From positions 558,001 to 622,000 of the forward strand of contig NZ_CP093366.1 of the NCBI RefSeq assembly GCF_023380265.1: 64,000 bases of DNA, read 5' to 3'. Under the pieces are notes generated by a model. That model ran no database searches. It had not been told where the DNA came from and saw only the letters and a list, made by a program, of their open reading frames with translations. Both the position numbers and the translations under genes were made by a program. Shown piece by piece: positions 33,455 to 44,395 of this stretch (the stretch's first letter is position 1; the number at the start of each line of letters is the position of its first letter). Source of the DNA: Bombilactobacillus folatiphilus. Lineage in GTDB: Bacteria > Bacillota > Bacilli > Lactobacillales > Lactobacillaceae.

Positions 33455-33769
33455 TTAGACACGTTGAATGTCTAATAATTGACTTGTTAAAGCTGAAGCG
33501 ATGAAGTGATATTGAGCTTCTTCGCCATCTTGTATAACGGTCACGCCGCCGACTAAGGCCCAAATGTCAGCACCATCAACGTTTACTTTTTGGAACATTG
33601 GTTCCACCCAAGTTGTGATAATGGTAGTATCGGAACCTAAATTTGTTTTAATGCGTTCAATTACTTGTTTACTGTCAATTTGATGCATTAAGTAAACTGC
33701 ACCAGCGCCTGCAGCTGCTACAGCAGTTGAAGCAATAAGAGTTGACTTAACCAGTCCTTTAAAGCTCAT
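33455..33769 (-). CDS. Hypothetical membrane-anchored protein, 104 aa
   Basis: Begins MSFKGLVKSTLIASTAVAAAGAG with a strong GGAGGT ribosome site. Residues about 8-29 are an alanine-rich hydrophobic helix, an anchor or signal peptide; the remainder (about 30-104) looks like a small alpha/beta domain (TTIITTWVEPMFQKV; EAQYHFIASALTSQLLDI). I do not recognise the family. Single gene convergent with trmB. Confidence 0.75.
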   Translation of the reverse strand: MSFKGLVKSTLIASTAVAAAGAGAVYLMHQIDSKQVIERIKTNLGSDTTIITTWVEPMFQKVNVDGADIWALVGGVTVIQDGEEAQYHFIASALTSQLLDIQRV

Positions 33770-33889
33770 AAAAACAACCTCCTATGTCTTTATACTTTAT
33801 TTTATCATTATATTTGGATAAAGTGGGTAATTGACAACATTTTTTTAGTTTGTAAGATAGAAGATAGAGTAGAAAGGAATTGATGAAAG

Positions 33890-34213
33890 GTGCAAAAGCT
33901 TGAAGATCAAGCAACAACCAAGATTTCAGAATTAACGAAATCGGGTAAATATATTTTATTTTTTGAGGCAGATTGGTGCCCTGATTGTAAATTTATCGAA
34001 CCAGAGATGCCAGCAATCGAACAGGATTACCCGGATTATCAGTTTATTCAAGTTGATCGGGATCAATTTTTGGATTTAGCAAAAGAGTTAGGTATTATGG
34101 GTATTCCTAGTTTTGTAGCATTTAAGGATGGACAAGAAATTGGTCGTTTGGTGAATAAAGATCGCAAGACTAAGGCACAAGTAGAAAGTTTTCTTGATTC
34201 ATTACCAAAATAA
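33890..34213 (+). CDS. ytpP: Thioredoxin-like protein (YtpP type)
   Basis: 107 residues from GTG 33890. FFEADWCPDCKFIEPEMP carries the redox pair Cys30-Cys33; GIMGIPSFVAFKDGQEIGRLV holds the cis-proline. It precedes ytpR as in Bacillus and most lactobacilli. A disulfide reductase whose partner is unknown. The start is somewhat uncertain because the purine-rich stretch AAAGGAATTGATGAAAG gives two possible ribosome sites. Confidence 0.9.
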   Translation: MQKLEDQATTKISELTKSGKYILFFEADWCPDCKFIEPEMPAIEQDYPDYQFIQVDRDQFLDLAKELGIMGIPSFVAFKDGQEIGRLVNKDRKTKAQVESFLDSLPK

Positions 34214-34238
34214 TTAAACGGAATAATTTTAGAAAGAT

Positions 34239-34883
34239 ATGGTGAAGAGTTTGCAGATAAGTGTTTACAATCCTTCGGTCTTAGGTAACGCATTATTAAT
34301 CACATTGGGAGCAGATACAACGACCCAAACAGTAATTCAGAAGGAGCAGATTGTTCAAATTTTGGATGATCAAAATCAAGTGATTGGCTATAATTTTTTG
34401 GAAATCGTTCCCAATTTGCAGTTAGATCCCGAAGGTAGTGGGCAAGTTCATTTAACAGCGCCGCAAATTACCGTTTTAAATGATGCTTTACAAGCGGCTG
34501 GTTTTGACCAACAATTACAATTTGATCCAACACAGTATTTTGTCGCAGGCTTGGTTAAGAAAATGCAGCCTCATCCAGATTCCGATCATTTGCATATTTG
34601 TCAAATTGAATTAGATCAAGCGCAAACAGTGCAGATTGTCTGTGGGGCACCAAATATTGAAGTTGGGCAGATCGTGGCTGTGGCTAAAGTAGGTGCGATG
34701 ATGCCCGATGGTAAAATTATTTATTCAGGTGTTTTACGTGGTGTGCCAAGTGAGGGCATGGTTTGCGCGCCAAGAGAATTACAATTAAAAAATGCTCCAC
34801 AAAAACGCGGTATTTTGGTATTAGATGACCAAACAACTGTTGGTTCACCGTTAGATTTTGCTGCTTTAAACCAACTTTATTAA
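34239..34883 (+). CDS. ytpR: YtpR-family tRNA-binding domain protein
   Basis: 214 residues. N-terminal half (1-90) is the YtpR-specific DUF4479-type domain; C-terminal half (about 100-205) is an EMAPII-like tRNA-binding OB-fold ([63 protein letters not shown]), related to the N-terminal part of PheT. Role in tRNA metabolism inferred. Between ytpP and murC. Confidence 0.92.
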   Translation: MVKSLQISVYNPSVLGNALLITLGADTTTQTVIQKEQIVQILDDQNQVIGYNFLEIVPNLQLDPEGSGQVHLTAPQITVLNDALQAAGFDQQLQFDPTQYFVAGLVKKMQPHPDSDHLHICQIELDQAQTVQIVCGAPNIEVGQIVAVAKVGAMMPDGKIIYSGVLRGVPSEGMVCAPRELQLKNAPQKRGILVLDDQTTVGSPLDFAALNQLY

Positions 34884-34905
34884 TAATGTAAAAAGAGGGA
34901 AGCAA

Positions 34906-36225
34906 ATGGAAAAAACGCAGTATCATTTTGTGGGTATTAAGGGTACAGGAATGAGCGCTTTAGCTTTAATTTTGCATGATCTGGGTTTTCCCGTGCAAGG
35001 CTCTGATATTACGAAACAGACATTTACCCAAACAGGTTTGGAACAAGCTGGCATCAAGATTACAGCTTTTGCCGCGGATAATATTCATGCTGGGTTAACG
35101 ATTGTGGCAGGCAATGCTTTTGGTGATGATAATTCGGAAATTGCACAAGCTAAAAAGCTCAATTTGCCAATGCTGACTTATCCGCAATTAGTGGGGCAGT
35201 TGGTTCAAAAATATACTTCGATTGGTGTGGCTGGTGCGCATGGCAAAACTAGTACCACGGGCTTGTTGGCACATGTATTAGAAGGTATTGCACCTACTAG
35301 TTATTTAATTGGTGATGGTACCGGTAAGGGGATTGCCGAGAGTCAATTTTTCGTCTTTGAAGCAGATGAATATCGGCGCCATTTTTTGGATTATGCACCG
35401 GATTATTTAATCATGACCAATATTGACTTTGATCACCCTGATTATTTTACAGATATTGATGATGTTTTTGATGCGTTTCAAACCGAGGCTAATCAGGTTC
35501 AAAAAGCCATTTTTGCTTGGGGTGATGATCCGCTCTTGCAAAAAATTACGCCGCCACAAGGAACCAAATTGTATTACTACGGTTTGAATGATGGAGACGA
35601 TTTTCAAGCGGTAGGAATCAAACGGACAACGACGGGTTCTAGTTTTGAAGTGTTGCACCATCAGCAAAGTTTGGGGCGGTTTGAGATTCCAATGTTTGGT
35701 CAACATAATATTTTGAATACGTTGGCGGTAATTGGGGTCAGTTATCTAGAGCAAATTGCGATGTCTGAAGTTCAACATGAATTGCAGACCTTTTCCGGTG
35801 TGAAGCGTCGTTATAGCGAAAAGCAGGTCGCAGATATGATTTTGATTGATGATTATGCGCATCATCCTTCAGAAATCAAGGCCACAATTGATGCTGCGCG
35901 CCAGCAGTATCCTGATAAAAAGATTCTTGTTGTCTTTCAGCCGCACACTTATAGTCGTTTGCAAGCATTGTTACCAGGCTTTATTACGAGTTTGAATTTA
36001 GCTGATCAAGTCTTCTTAACGGAGATTTTTGGTTCAATTCGCGAGCAGCAGGGTCAAATTTCGAGTGCTGATTTGGGCCAGCAACTAGCGCATGGTGGTG
36101 AAGTCATTACGCAAACGGATTTCGGCACTTTACTAGATTATCATGATGCTGTCGTGATTTTCATGGGTGCAGGTGATATTCAAAAATATGAAACAGCTTA
36201 TGAACAACAATTGAAGCAACGTTAA
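34906..36225 (+). CDS. murC: UDP-N-acetylmuramate--L-alanine ligase
   Basis: 439 residues, AGAGGGAAG upstream. [14 protein letters not shown] (UDP-binding), [14 protein letters not shown] (ATP P-loop, about 110), [34 protein letters not shown] and [10 protein letters not shown] are the MurC signatures. First amino-acid addition in peptidoglycan precursor synthesis, cytoplasmic. Terminator follows. Confidence 0.97.
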   Translation: MEKTQYHFVGIKGTGMSALALILHDLGFPVQGSDITKQTFTQTGLEQAGIKITAFAADNIHAGLTIVAGNAFGDDNSEIAQAKKLNLPMLTYPQLVGQLVQKYTSIGVAGAHGKTSTTGLLAHVLEGIAPTSYLIGDGTGKGIAESQFFVFEADEYRRHFLDYAPDYLIMTNIDFDHPDYFTDIDDVFDAFQTEANQVQKAIFAWGDDPLLQKITPPQGTKLYYYGLNDGDDFQAVGIKRTTTGSSFEVLHHQQSLGRFEIPMFGQHNILNTLAVIGVSYLEQIAMSEVQHELQTFSGVKRRYSEKQVADMILIDDYAHHPSEIKATIDAARQQYPDKKILVVFQPHTYSRLQALLPGFITSLNLADQVFLTEIFGSIREQQGQISSADLGQQLAHGGEVITQTDFGTLLDYHDAVVIFMGAGDIQKYETAYEQQLKQR

Positions 36226-36229
36226 ATGG

Positions 36230-36269
36230 AAACTGATCTTTTGGCTGGATGCTGGAAGATCAGTTTTTT
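36230..36269 (+). terminator. Terminator after murC
   Basis: AAACTGATCTT / AAGATCAGTTTTTT arms with a 13-nt loop. Confidence 0.88.
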
Positions 36270-36355
36270 GGAGTTAGGGTTTGATTTTTTGTATGATTAT
36301 TTTATTTCTGTGAGATTTTGTTAAAATTAAATTAGTTCAAAAACGAGGTATGATA

Positions 36356-39013
36356 ATGACTACAAAAAGATTGGTATTAGTCGACGGAAATAGTATTGCG
36401 TTTCGGGCTTTTTTCGCGATGCACAATGTGTTAGACAAATTTAAAACGCCGGAAGGTTTGCACACCAATGCAATCTATGCTTTCAATAGCATGCTAAATT
36501 TAATTTTGAATAAAGCTAATCCGACGGATATGTTGGTGGCGTTTGATGCGGGGAAAGTCACTTTTCGCACGAAAATGTATCCCCAATATAAGGGGGATCG
36601 GCCGACCACGCCAGATGAGTTTCGCGAGCAATTGCCGTACATTAAGGAGTTATTGACGGCACGAGGAATTAAGTCTTACGAGTTAGCTAATTATGAAGCA
36701 GATGATATTATTGGCACGATGGCGACACAAGCTAAACAGCAAGGTTATGAAGTCGTTATTGTGACAGGCGATCATGATTTGACTCAATTGGCGGATGACC
36801 GAGTAACTGTTGCGTTAACTGTCAAAGGTGTTTCGGATTTGGAATTTTATACGCCAGAATCTTTTAAAGAAGAAATGGATATCACACCGCGTCAGTTAAT
36901 TGACTTAAAAGGTTTGATGGGGGACACTTCGGACCATTATCCTGGAGTTTCTAAAGTTGGTAAAATCACCGCTTTAAAGTTGCTTCATCAATATGGCTCT
37001 ATAGAAAATTTGTATGCCAATTTAGGTGAGATGAAGCCCAGTCGACTCAAAGATCATTTAATTGAAGATAAGGATATGGCGTTCTTATGTAAACAATTGG
37101 CGGAAATTAATTGTCAAGCGCCTGTAACCATTCAGCTCAATGAGTTACATTATGATGGCGATCAACGCGAGCAATTAATTGCGTTTTATCGAAAGCTGAA
37201 TTTTCGTTCGTTTTTGAATCAAATGGATGTGCCGTTGGATCCCCATCCTGCAGAAGCCCGTGCAAAAGTGGATTATCAACCGCTAACGGTGACTGCTTTG
37301 AAAGAATTGGTTCAAAAACAACAGCCTTTGAGTGTGGTCATTGAGATGTTGGGCGCCGATTATCACACAGAACCGATTATTGGCGTGGCAGTTGGCAATG
37401 AGGAAACCATTCTAGTTGCGGATCATGATGATATTTTGTTGGATGATTTCACTAAGCAATGGTTAGCTGATGAACAGGCTGTCAAATATGTGTTTGACTT
37501 AAAATGTGATTTGGTGACCTTGAATCGTTATGGAATTTTATTCAAAGGGGCCACGTTTGATGCATTATTGGCTTCATATTTAGTTGATGTAAATGATAAT
37601 ACCAATGATCTGGGGCTGATTGCGCAATCGTATGGTTATAGCAATTTATTGCCGGATATGGAAGTCTATGGTAAGGGCGCGCATGTAGCAGTGCCGCCGA
37701 CCGAGCGCTTGCAGGAGCATTTGGCCAACAAGGTTGCGGCTTTGAATTATTTGCAAAAAAGTTTACCAGAGGCTTTGAAAAAGCATGATCAAGATCAATT
37801 ATTTGATGAAATCGAACTGCCGTTGTCGCATGTTTTGGCGCAGATGGAAATTGATGGGGTCAAAGTTGATACTAACGTATTACGGACGATGCAAAATGAT
37901 TTGAGTGGCCGCTTGGCCGCTCTGGAAGCGGCTATTTATGAAAAGGCTGGTCAAAAATTCAATATCAATTCTTCTAAGCAATTAAGCGAGATTCTATTTG
38001 ACAAAATGGGTCTGAAACCGTTGAAAAAGACGAAAACTGGTTATTCAACATCAATGGAAGTTTTGGAAAAATTGCGCGATCAAGCGCCCATTGTTGATGA
38101 TATTTTGAATTATCGGCAAGTTGCTAAGATTCAATCAACTTATGTACTAGGCTTGCTCAAAGCGATTGCGCCCGATTGTCGGGTGCATACGCGCTATTTA
38201 CAGACTTTAACTCAAACGGGTCGCTTGTCATCGGTAGATCCGAATTTACAGAATATCCCAGCTCGTGATGAAGGTCGCGATATTCGTAAGGCTTTTGTGC
38301 CGCAACAAGCTGGTTGGCAACTGTTTTCCAGTGATTATTCGCAGATTGAGTTACGAGTGTTAGCGCATTTGTCCGGTGATGATAATATGCAGCAGGCCTT
38401 TCGGGAAGATTATGATATTCACGCGCACACGGCGATGAAAATTTTTAACTTGCATAGTGTTGATGAAGTGACACCTAATATGCGTCGCAAAGCCAAGGCA
38501 ACGAATTTTGGAATTGTCTACGGCATTAGTGATTACGGTTTAGCCAAAAATATTGGTATTTCACGCAAGGAAGCGGCCGAATTCATCAATTCTTACTTTG
38601 ATCAATATCCTAAAGTGGAAGAGTATATGAACGAAATGGTTAAAAAAGCGCGTGAAGATGGTTATGTTGAAACAATTATGCATCGGCGGCGTTATTTGCC
38701 TGATATTCATGCACGGAGTTTTCCAGTGCGCTCCTTTGCGGAACGGACGGCGATGAATACGCCGATTCAAGGCAGTGCGGCGGATATTATCAAAATTGCG
38801 ATGATTAATATGGAACAACAACTGAAAGAACAGCATTTACAGGCACGCATGTTACTACAAGTTCACGATGAGTTAATCTTTGAAGCACCTCAAGAAGAAA
38901 TTGAGATTTTGGCACAATTAGTTCCCAAAGTGATGGATTCAGCAGTCACACTGGATGTCCCGTTGAAAGTCGAGTCAGCTGCTGGTCGGACTTGGTTTGA
39001 AGCTAAGGGATAA
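36356..39013 (+). CDS. polA: DNA polymerase I
   Basis: About 885 residues from ATG 36356 (GAGG 7 nt upstream; ATG 36350 is an alternative). 5'-3' exonuclease domain 1-290 (LVDGNSIAFRAFFA; GDHDLTQLADD; GLMGDTSDHYPGVSKVG). The middle 3'-5' exonuclease-like domain (about 305-480) lacks the catalytic DxE (it reads VVIEML), as in Bacillus. Polymerase domain with SSDYSQIELRVLAHLSGD (motif A), RRKAKATNFGIVYGIS (O-helix) and LLQVHDELIFEAP (motif C). In most lactobacilli mutM follows directly; here a surface-protein locus intervenes. Confidence 0.97.
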   Translation: MTTKRLVLVDGNSIAFRAFFAMHNVLDKFKTPEGLHTNAIYAFNSMLNLILNKANPTDMLVAFDAGKVTFRTKMYPQYKGDRPTTPDEFREQLPYIKELLTARGIKSYELANYEADDIIGTMATQAKQQGYEVVIVTGDHDLTQLADDRVTVALTVKGVSDLEFYTPESFKEEMDITPRQLIDLKGLMGDTSDHYPGVSKVGKITALKLLHQYGSIENLYANLGEMKPSRLKDHLIEDKDMAFLCKQLAEINCQAPVTIQLNELHYDGDQREQLIAFYRKLNFRSFLNQMDVPLDPHPAEARAKVDYQPLTVTALKELVQKQQPLSVVIEMLGADYHTEPIIGVAVGNEETILVADHDDILLDDFTKQWLADEQAVKYVFDLKCDLVTLNRYGILFKGATFDALLASYLVDVNDNTNDLGLIAQSYGYSNLLPDMEVYGKGAHVAVPPTERLQEHLANKVAALNYLQKSLPEALKKHDQDQLFDEIELPLSHVLAQMEIDGVKVDTNVLRTMQNDLSGRLAALEAAIYEKAGQKFNINSSKQLSEILFDKMGLKPLKKTKTGYSTSMEVLEKLRDQAPIVDDILNYRQVAKIQSTYVLGLLKAIAPDCRVHTRYLQTLTQTGRLSSVDPNLQNIPARDEGRDIRKAFVPQQAGWQLFSSDYSQIELRVLAHLSGDDNMQQAFREDYDIHAHTAMKIFNLHSVDEVTPNMRRKAKATNFGIVYGISDYGLAKNIGISRKEAAEFINSYFDQYPKVEEYMNEMVKKAREDGYVETIMHRRRYLPDIHARSFPVRSFAERTAMNTPIQGSAADIIKIAMINMEQQLKEQHLQARMLLQVHDELIFEAPQEEIEILAQLVPKVMDSAVTLDVPLKVESAAGRTWFEAKG

Positions 39014-39035
39014 ATTTAAAGATAATTTAAGTAAA

Positions 39036-39094
39036 AACACAGTTTATTATTATAATTTGGATTACATATTATAATAATGAATTGTGCTTTTTAA
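39036..39094 (+). terminator. Terminator after polA
   Basis: Long hairpin AGCACAATTC-type arms: CACAGTTTATTATTATAAT on the left with ATTATAATAATGAATTGTG on the right, followed by CTTTTT. Confidence 0.8.
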
Positions 39095-39341
39095 TATCTT
39101 GGACGATATTTAATAATTTTATTATATAAAAATAATTAAATATCAATAACATGCAATATTCTTTTAAATTTATTATCTAAAATGTTGCTATCTTTAGCAA
39201 TTATGAATACTGATAAATCAACATTTATGTTGAATATTCACAATTTTTTAATTGGTAGTAAAATGTAGAATGTATTAAGTAATATTTTGAACCTATCTAG
39301 TGAATAGGGAGCTTAATGATGTTAAGGAGATATTAAAAGTA
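39095..39341. other. AT-rich intergenic stretch before decayed surface genes
   Basis: No gene, RNA or clear repeat is visible. It is very AT-rich. A GGAGAT ribosome site for the following pseudogene is at its right end. It probably holds that locus's old promoter (TTGAATATTC near 39230 is a candidate -35). Confidence 0.5.
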
Positions 39342-40479
39342 ATGTTTAGGGGTATCAGTGTTATTTTAAGAAATTTGGTGTTTGGTTTATTATTAATTGG
39401 ATCAATTACATATGTGCAAGCGACTAGTATTCAGGTACCATAGGATACGCTGAATAATGGCATACTAACGAATGATCAAACTGATTCTAATACGGACCCG
39501 ATACATAATCTGATGGATCCGCCATTGTTGAAGACGGGTGCGGATAGTCAAGCTATTTCTCCTAATGCTACGGAATATCCTAATTACCCGACATATGATG
39601 ATATGAAACCGGGCAACGCCCAATCAATATCCCGGTAAAAGTGCCAAGGATAAGGATGTGATTTATAATTATCAAGTTTTGTCTTATCCCAAATATGATG
39701 GCATTAAAAAGTTAAAGAAGACTAATTATTCAGGCAATATTGCCTGTGGTAATAACAAATTGATTAGTACTTTTACACCAGTTGAACAACAAGCAATGTC
39801 TAAAGTGCAATTGAGTTTGGGTTCTGTAACGGGAAGTTTAGCCTTGGATTCTAAAATCACGATTAACGCTTCAGGTTCTGATACTAAAGTAGTTAAAGAT
39901 GTCAGCCTAGATGGAAACTATCAATTGAGTGAGAGTGATTTTGGTTTTGCAAACGGACAGATTCCGGCTGGAACGACTTTCACGGTAATACAAAATGTGA
40001 CGATTACGGGTCCAAATGGTAGTACGTTAGATTTGGCGCCAGATAGTTTGTCAGTAGTTTTAGACTACGGACAATTGCAAGAATTAGCCAAGACGCCAGA
40101 AAAGAGTTACACAATTGAAGATCCGGATTTGGCATTGAAAGTACCAAAGAGTTTGAGTTTTGAAACGCAATTGTTGCATAAAGAGCGCACAATTTATTCA
40201 GACTGTAAGGATTCTGTGGAATTAACCAATAATTATTCGTCTGCGCAACATGTGACATTGTCTGCTAGAGAAGATGGAGATGATTTAAAGAATTTGCTTT
40301 TCTATCAGAAGGGATCTGACAGTTTGCCGCTATCAAATGAAGAGTCTATATTTGATGGTGATTCTAAAGATGGACTAGTCTTGCATGTGCCAAAGGATGA
40401 CATGGGCCTAAAGAGGAATATGACAGGAACTATCACTTGGACCGCAACTAATAGTCTATTTATGAGGGGGAGTAAGATA
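39342..40479 (+). pseudogene. Decayed secreted surface protein, WxL-like
   Basis: ATG 39342 starts a signal peptide (VFGLLLIGSITYVQA) that is cut by TAG at 39435-39437. The same frame then reads on (DTLNNGILTNDQTDS ... YDDMKPGN) to about 39617, where the coding frame shifts by one (TPNQYPGKSAKDKDVIYNYQ) and continues to 40470. The later part (LKVPKSLSFETQLLHKE; TGTITWTATNSL) resembles the C-terminal domain of WxL-type cell-surface proteins, which bind peptidoglycan non-covalently. Near its end the frame runs into the next gene's ribosome site and signal peptide, while the +1 frame gives TGA right before it, so a further indel is likely. WxL identity is tentative; decay is plain. Confidence 0.75.
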
Positions 40480-42339
40480 ATGAATGGTAAGGAATTAACA
40501 GTGCGCACAATGGGGACTTTTATGGGGTTAGTTTGTGGCGTGGTCTTGAGCCAACAAGTCATTCATGCGGATACGACTGAACAAGAAAATGCAGATGCCA
40601 ATACAGCGTTGGTTAAAACGGCTCCGGATACCGAACAATCTGCGGCAGAGAATAATTCCGACAATAATGTTAGTTCTGATCAACAAACAGCAACAACAGA
40701 TTCGGTGAATAGTGATGTATCAAATACAACAACTGCACCTGCAGAAGCAAGTACGGATACGTCGGTGAATTCTGATGATAACGCGAATGTTGTTTCAAAT
40801 GACGAAACAAATACTAATACTACCAATAGTGATATGACTGGTACAACGACTACCAATGTAGACAATACCGTTACCGATAGTGATGCAGCTCCAGCCACGA
40901 ATGCACCGTTAGCGCAAGGAACTTGGGGCACTAGCAAGTGGGATTATACCCAAGATGGTGATGATTATGTACTGACTTTTCACGCGGGAACTTTAGGGTC
41001 TGGTGGTATTAGTGGGTCAGATGAATTTAAAGATATACCTGGTGGATCTTATAACAAAGAAATCACTAAAATTATTTTGGATCAAGATGTGGTTGCTAAC
41101 GAAGATTCATCGTCTTTATTTGCGGATTTGGAAAATTTAAAAGAGATTGTTGGCTTACAGAATTTAGATACATCCAAAGTGACGAATATGGAAAGCATGT
41201 TTAGAGAGTGTTAATTTAACTAATTTTTGTGTTCGTGATAGTGGGGCCGATGTTAGATTTATGTTTTATGGTTGTGACAGCTTAACTAGTGTAGACCTTT
41301 CAAATCTTTATGTGTCTCTTGATCATGGATTAGGATTAGAAGATACATTTATTTATTGTCCAAATTTGTGTCGTGTTGTTGTTGGTCCTTTCGTGCAGTT
41401 AACATTAAGATCATTGGGGGATCATACTGGCAAAACAATGCCAGGAACTCATAATAAGACTTCTTCTAATAACTGGGTTGCAGTTAGCGGTTATCAAAGG
41501 GGACGTAGTTATACGATTGATGAACTTACAAATTTAACTGGTCGTGATCAAGTAACCACTTATGAATGGGATGTGGGACAATTAGTCGATGGTGATAGCG
41601 AAACTAAAGCTGTTACCCGCACCATCAATGTGCATCAGCCAAATGGGCAAGTCCAGACTGAAAATCAAACTGGTATGATTGAACGGACTGTTCATTATAA
41701 TGATGATGGCACGCTCACTTATGGTGCTTGGTCCAAAGCTCAATGGGACAGCTATCCAGTGCCTGCCTTGGCTGGTTATCAAGCTTCTGTGGATAACGTG
41801 GTAGCGCAAGCGATTGATGGTGATACGCAGGATCAAACTGTTGATATTTATTACACACCGGTTGAACAAACGGTTACAATTCAATATTTAGATTCTGCTG
41901 GTAAAGAAGTTGGTACGCAAGCTTTGACAGGTTATGCTGGTGAAACTTATAACCTTTATTATCGCGTACCGAATGGTTATGAATTGATTTATCAGCCGCA
42001 AGCTACGATTACGATTGATGCTTCAGGCAAGCAGGTGATTCAGGCTTATGTGGAAGATCAAATGGAGCAGTCATCGGAATCCAAAACAATGTTGCGCGTG
42101 ATTAATGTTCACTATCCAAGTGGAGCAATGAAACATGAGAATCAAGTTGCTGTTTTACATCGTAATTTGTACGTCGATCAAGTAACTCATGAGACGGTTT
42201 ATGGGACTTGGAGTATCGGTAATTTTGATGAATATCAGGTGCCGGTTGTCAAGGGTTATACGGCTAGTCAACCGTTAGTGCAAGGTGTCACGGTGATGAG
42301 TGCTGATGCAAGTTTGTCAACAATTGATATGTTATTAAA
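40480..42339 (+). pseudogene. Decayed BspA-like / Mub-B2-like surface adhesin
   Basis: Starts ATG 40480 with AGGGGG upstream: signal peptide (MGTFMGLVCGVVLSQQVIHA), a Ser/Thr/Asn/Asp-rich stalk of about 110 residues, then BspA/DUF285 repeats (LDTSKVTNMESMF). A frameshift at about 41210 (stop TAA 41212) interrupts it; the other frame continues with the next DUF285 unit (FMFYGCDSLTSVDLSNL), two Mub-B2-like repeats (RTINVHQPNGQVQTENQ; RVINVHYPSGAMKHENQ) and a MucBP-like domain between them. The sequence then runs into a terminator without LPXTG or membrane anchor, so the 3' end has been deleted. Originally a mucus or surface adhesin; now non-functional unless reassembled. Confidence 0.82.
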
Positions 42340-42370
42340 AGGGCAGTGCTATTTAGCGCTGCTCTTTTTG
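42337..42370 (+). terminator. Terminator after the decayed adhesin
   Basis: GGGCAGTGC / GCGCTGCTC arms around TATTTA, followed by TTTTT. The interrupted adhesin frame reads straight through it, which marks the deletion of its 3' end. Confidence 0.85.
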
Positions 42371-42481
42371 TCATCATTTGAACCACTTATTTTGATAACC
42401 CTCCATGACTTTGCGCTGTTTTCAGAAGATAGTATAATGTCATTAGTGAATTCAACTTAATTATATAAAGGAAGTTATCAT

Positions 42482-43309
42482 ATGCCGGAATTGCCAGAAG
42501 TGGAAACAGTTCGTCGGGAATTGAATCAGATGATTAAGGGGCAGACAATTACTGCAATTGATGTCCGTTATCCCAAAATTGTAGTCAATCCAATTGCCCA
42601 ATTTAAGCAATTGTTGATAGGTCAAGAGTTGGTTGACGTTGGTCGGCGAGCCAAATATTTATTATTTCATTTTGGCGATGACTTGACGATGATTAGTCAT
42701 TTGCGCATGGAAGGTAAATATCAAGTGCGCGATAATTTGCAAGATTTTGACAAGCACGTGCATGTGATTTTTACTTTGAGTGATGGCCGTTATTTGGGGT
42801 ATCGGGACGTTCGCAAGTTTGGCCGGATGGAAGTTGTCCCCCGAACAGCAGAATTAACCACCAAGGGTATCGCTAAGCTGGGACCAGAACCCTTAACTCC
42901 AGCTTACACTTACGAAACTTTGGCGGATGGTTTGCAGCGTAAAAAGAAAAATATAAAAACGGTTTTGTTGGATCAACAAGTTGTTTCTGGTTTAGGCAAT
43001 ATTTATGTCGATGAAGTTTTGTGGCAAGCGCAAATTAATCCGGAAGAACCCGCTAACAATTTGACGACCGCGCAACTCACAGCTTTATATTCAGCAATTA
43101 ATGACACGATTCAAGCCGCAATTGCGGCTGGTGGGACGACAATTCGTAGTTATGTGGATGCTGCGGGGAATCAAGGACAATTTCAGCTGCAATTAAGGGC
43201 TTATAAGCAGGATGGCAAGCCGTGTCAACGTTGTGGTACTACAATTGAGAAAATCAAAGTTGGTGGTCGTGGAACACATTTCTGTCCTCATTGTCAGAAG
43301 TTGAACTAA
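42482..43309 (+). CDS. mutM: Formamidopyrimidine-DNA glycosylase
   Basis: 275 residues, AAGGAAG upstream. MPELPEVETVRREL with catalytic Pro/Glu, Lys in RRAKYLLF, HLRMEGKY, and the C-terminal zinc finger CQRCGTTIEKIKVGGRGTHFCPHC. Removes oxidised purines. Its stop overlaps the coaE start (TAATG). Confidence 0.97.
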   Translation: MPELPEVETVRRELNQMIKGQTITAIDVRYPKIVVNPIAQFKQLLIGQELVDVGRRAKYLLFHFGDDLTMISHLRMEGKYQVRDNLQDFDKHVHVIFTLSDGRYLGYRDVRKFGRMEVVPRTAELTTKGIAKLGPEPLTPAYTYETLADGLQRKKKNIKTVLLDQQVVSGLGNIYVDEVLWQAQINPEEPANNLTTAQLTALYSAINDTIQAAIAAGGTTIRSYVDAAGNQGQFQLQLRAYKQDGKPCQRCGTTIEKIKVGGRGTHFCPHCQKLN

Positions 43310-43893
43310 TGGGACAGGTTATTGGTATTACAGGTGGAATTGCTAGCGGGAAGACCACGGTTGGTGAATTAATTCGAGCAGCAGGTTTTTTGGTGATTGA
43401 TGCCGACCAAGTTGCTCAAGAACTGATCGCTAGTCCATCAATCGTTCACGAATTGGCGGAGCGCTTTGGTTCACGCATTTTAAATCGTGATGGTAGTTTG
43501 AATCGTGCTCAACTTAGCCAAATTGTGTTTGGTCATGCATCCAAACTGCAAATTTTGAATGAGTTAACACAGCCAGTCATTCGTCAACAATTATTAGCAC
43601 AAATGGACGCAGCACGTGCTGGTGAATCCAAGGTGTTTTTTGAAATCCCGTTACTGTTTGAACAACATTACGAGCGGTTGGTTGATCAAATTGTGGTGGT
43701 TTCTGTGCCCGAGCAACAACAATTAACGCGGCTAATGCAGCGCAATGGCTTCACAAAAGCGCAAGCACGCGTTAGAATAAACAGTCAATTACCGATCGCA
43801 CAAAAATGTCAGCGCGCGGATTTTGTTTTGGATAATACCCAAGGTCCACACGAATTGGCGCAACAAGTTCAAGCGCTTTTGACGCAGATATAA
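43309..43893 (+). CDS. coaE: Dephospho-CoA kinase
   Basis: 194 residues from ATG 43309, overlapping the mutM stop by one base. P-loop GITGGIASGKTT, DADQVAQELI, FFEIPLLFE. Last step of coenzyme A synthesis. Order mutM-coaE-nrdR is conserved in lactobacilli. Confidence 0.96.
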   Translation: MGQVIGITGGIASGKTTVGELIRAAGFLVIDADQVAQELIASPSIVHELAERFGSRILNRDGSLNRAQLSQIVFGHASKLQILNELTQPVIRQQLLAQMDAARAGESKVFFEIPLLFEQHYERLVDQIVVVSVPEQQQLTRLMQRNGFTKAQARVRINSQLPIAQKCQRADFVLDNTQGPHELAQQVQALLTQI

Positions 43894-43906
43894 GGGAGTA
43901 AGGAAT

Positions 43907-44395
43907 ATGATTTGTCCACATTGCCAACAAAATGCTTCACGCGTCACGGATAGTCGGCCGAGCGATGAGGGCAAGGTCATTCGGCGGCGGCGTGAATGTG
44001 AAAATTGCGGTTATCGTTTTACAACTTTTGAGCGTGTGGAACAGGTGCCAATTTTAGTTGTGAAAAAGGATGGTAGTCGTGAGGAATTTAATCGTGATAA
44101 ATTGTTACGGGGCATTGTGCGAGCGGCTGAAAAACGACCGGTCACTTTAGAAAACATGAATAAATTAGTTAATAAAGTTGAGGCGCAGATTCAGGCGATG
44201 GGCGAAAATGAAGTTCCTTCACGCAAAATTGGGGAATTTGTGATGCAAGAATTAGTGGATATTGACGATATTACCTATATTCGTTTTGCGAGCGTCTATC
44301 GACAATTTACAGATATTAATGGTTTTATGCAAGAAGTTCAAGATATGATGACGACACGTCATCAATTAGATAAGGATACTGATCATGACAAGTAA
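43907..44395 (+). CDS. nrdR: Transcriptional regulator NrdR
   Basis: 162 residues, AAGGAAT upstream. Zinc ribbon CPHCQQNASRVTDSRP ... CENCGYRFTTFE, then an ATP-cone domain (about 49-140; VVKKDGSREEFNRDKLLRGI). Represses ribonucleotide reductase genes according to dNTP/ATP. Overlaps dnaB by 11 nt. Confidence 0.97.
   Translation: MICPHCQQNASRVTDSRPSDEGKVIRRRRECENCGYRFTTFERVEQVPILVVKKDGSREEFNRDKLLRGIVRAAEKRPVTLENMNKLVNKVEAQIQAMGENEVPSRKIGEFVMQELVDIDDITYIRFASVYRQFTDINGFMQEVQDMMTTRHQLDKDTDHDK

Noticed and set aside
40680..40937. Long minus-strand open frame rich in valine and serine opposite the adhesin stalk.
   Set aside because: It is the complement of the Thr/Asp/Asn-rich repetitive stalk; no ribosome site.
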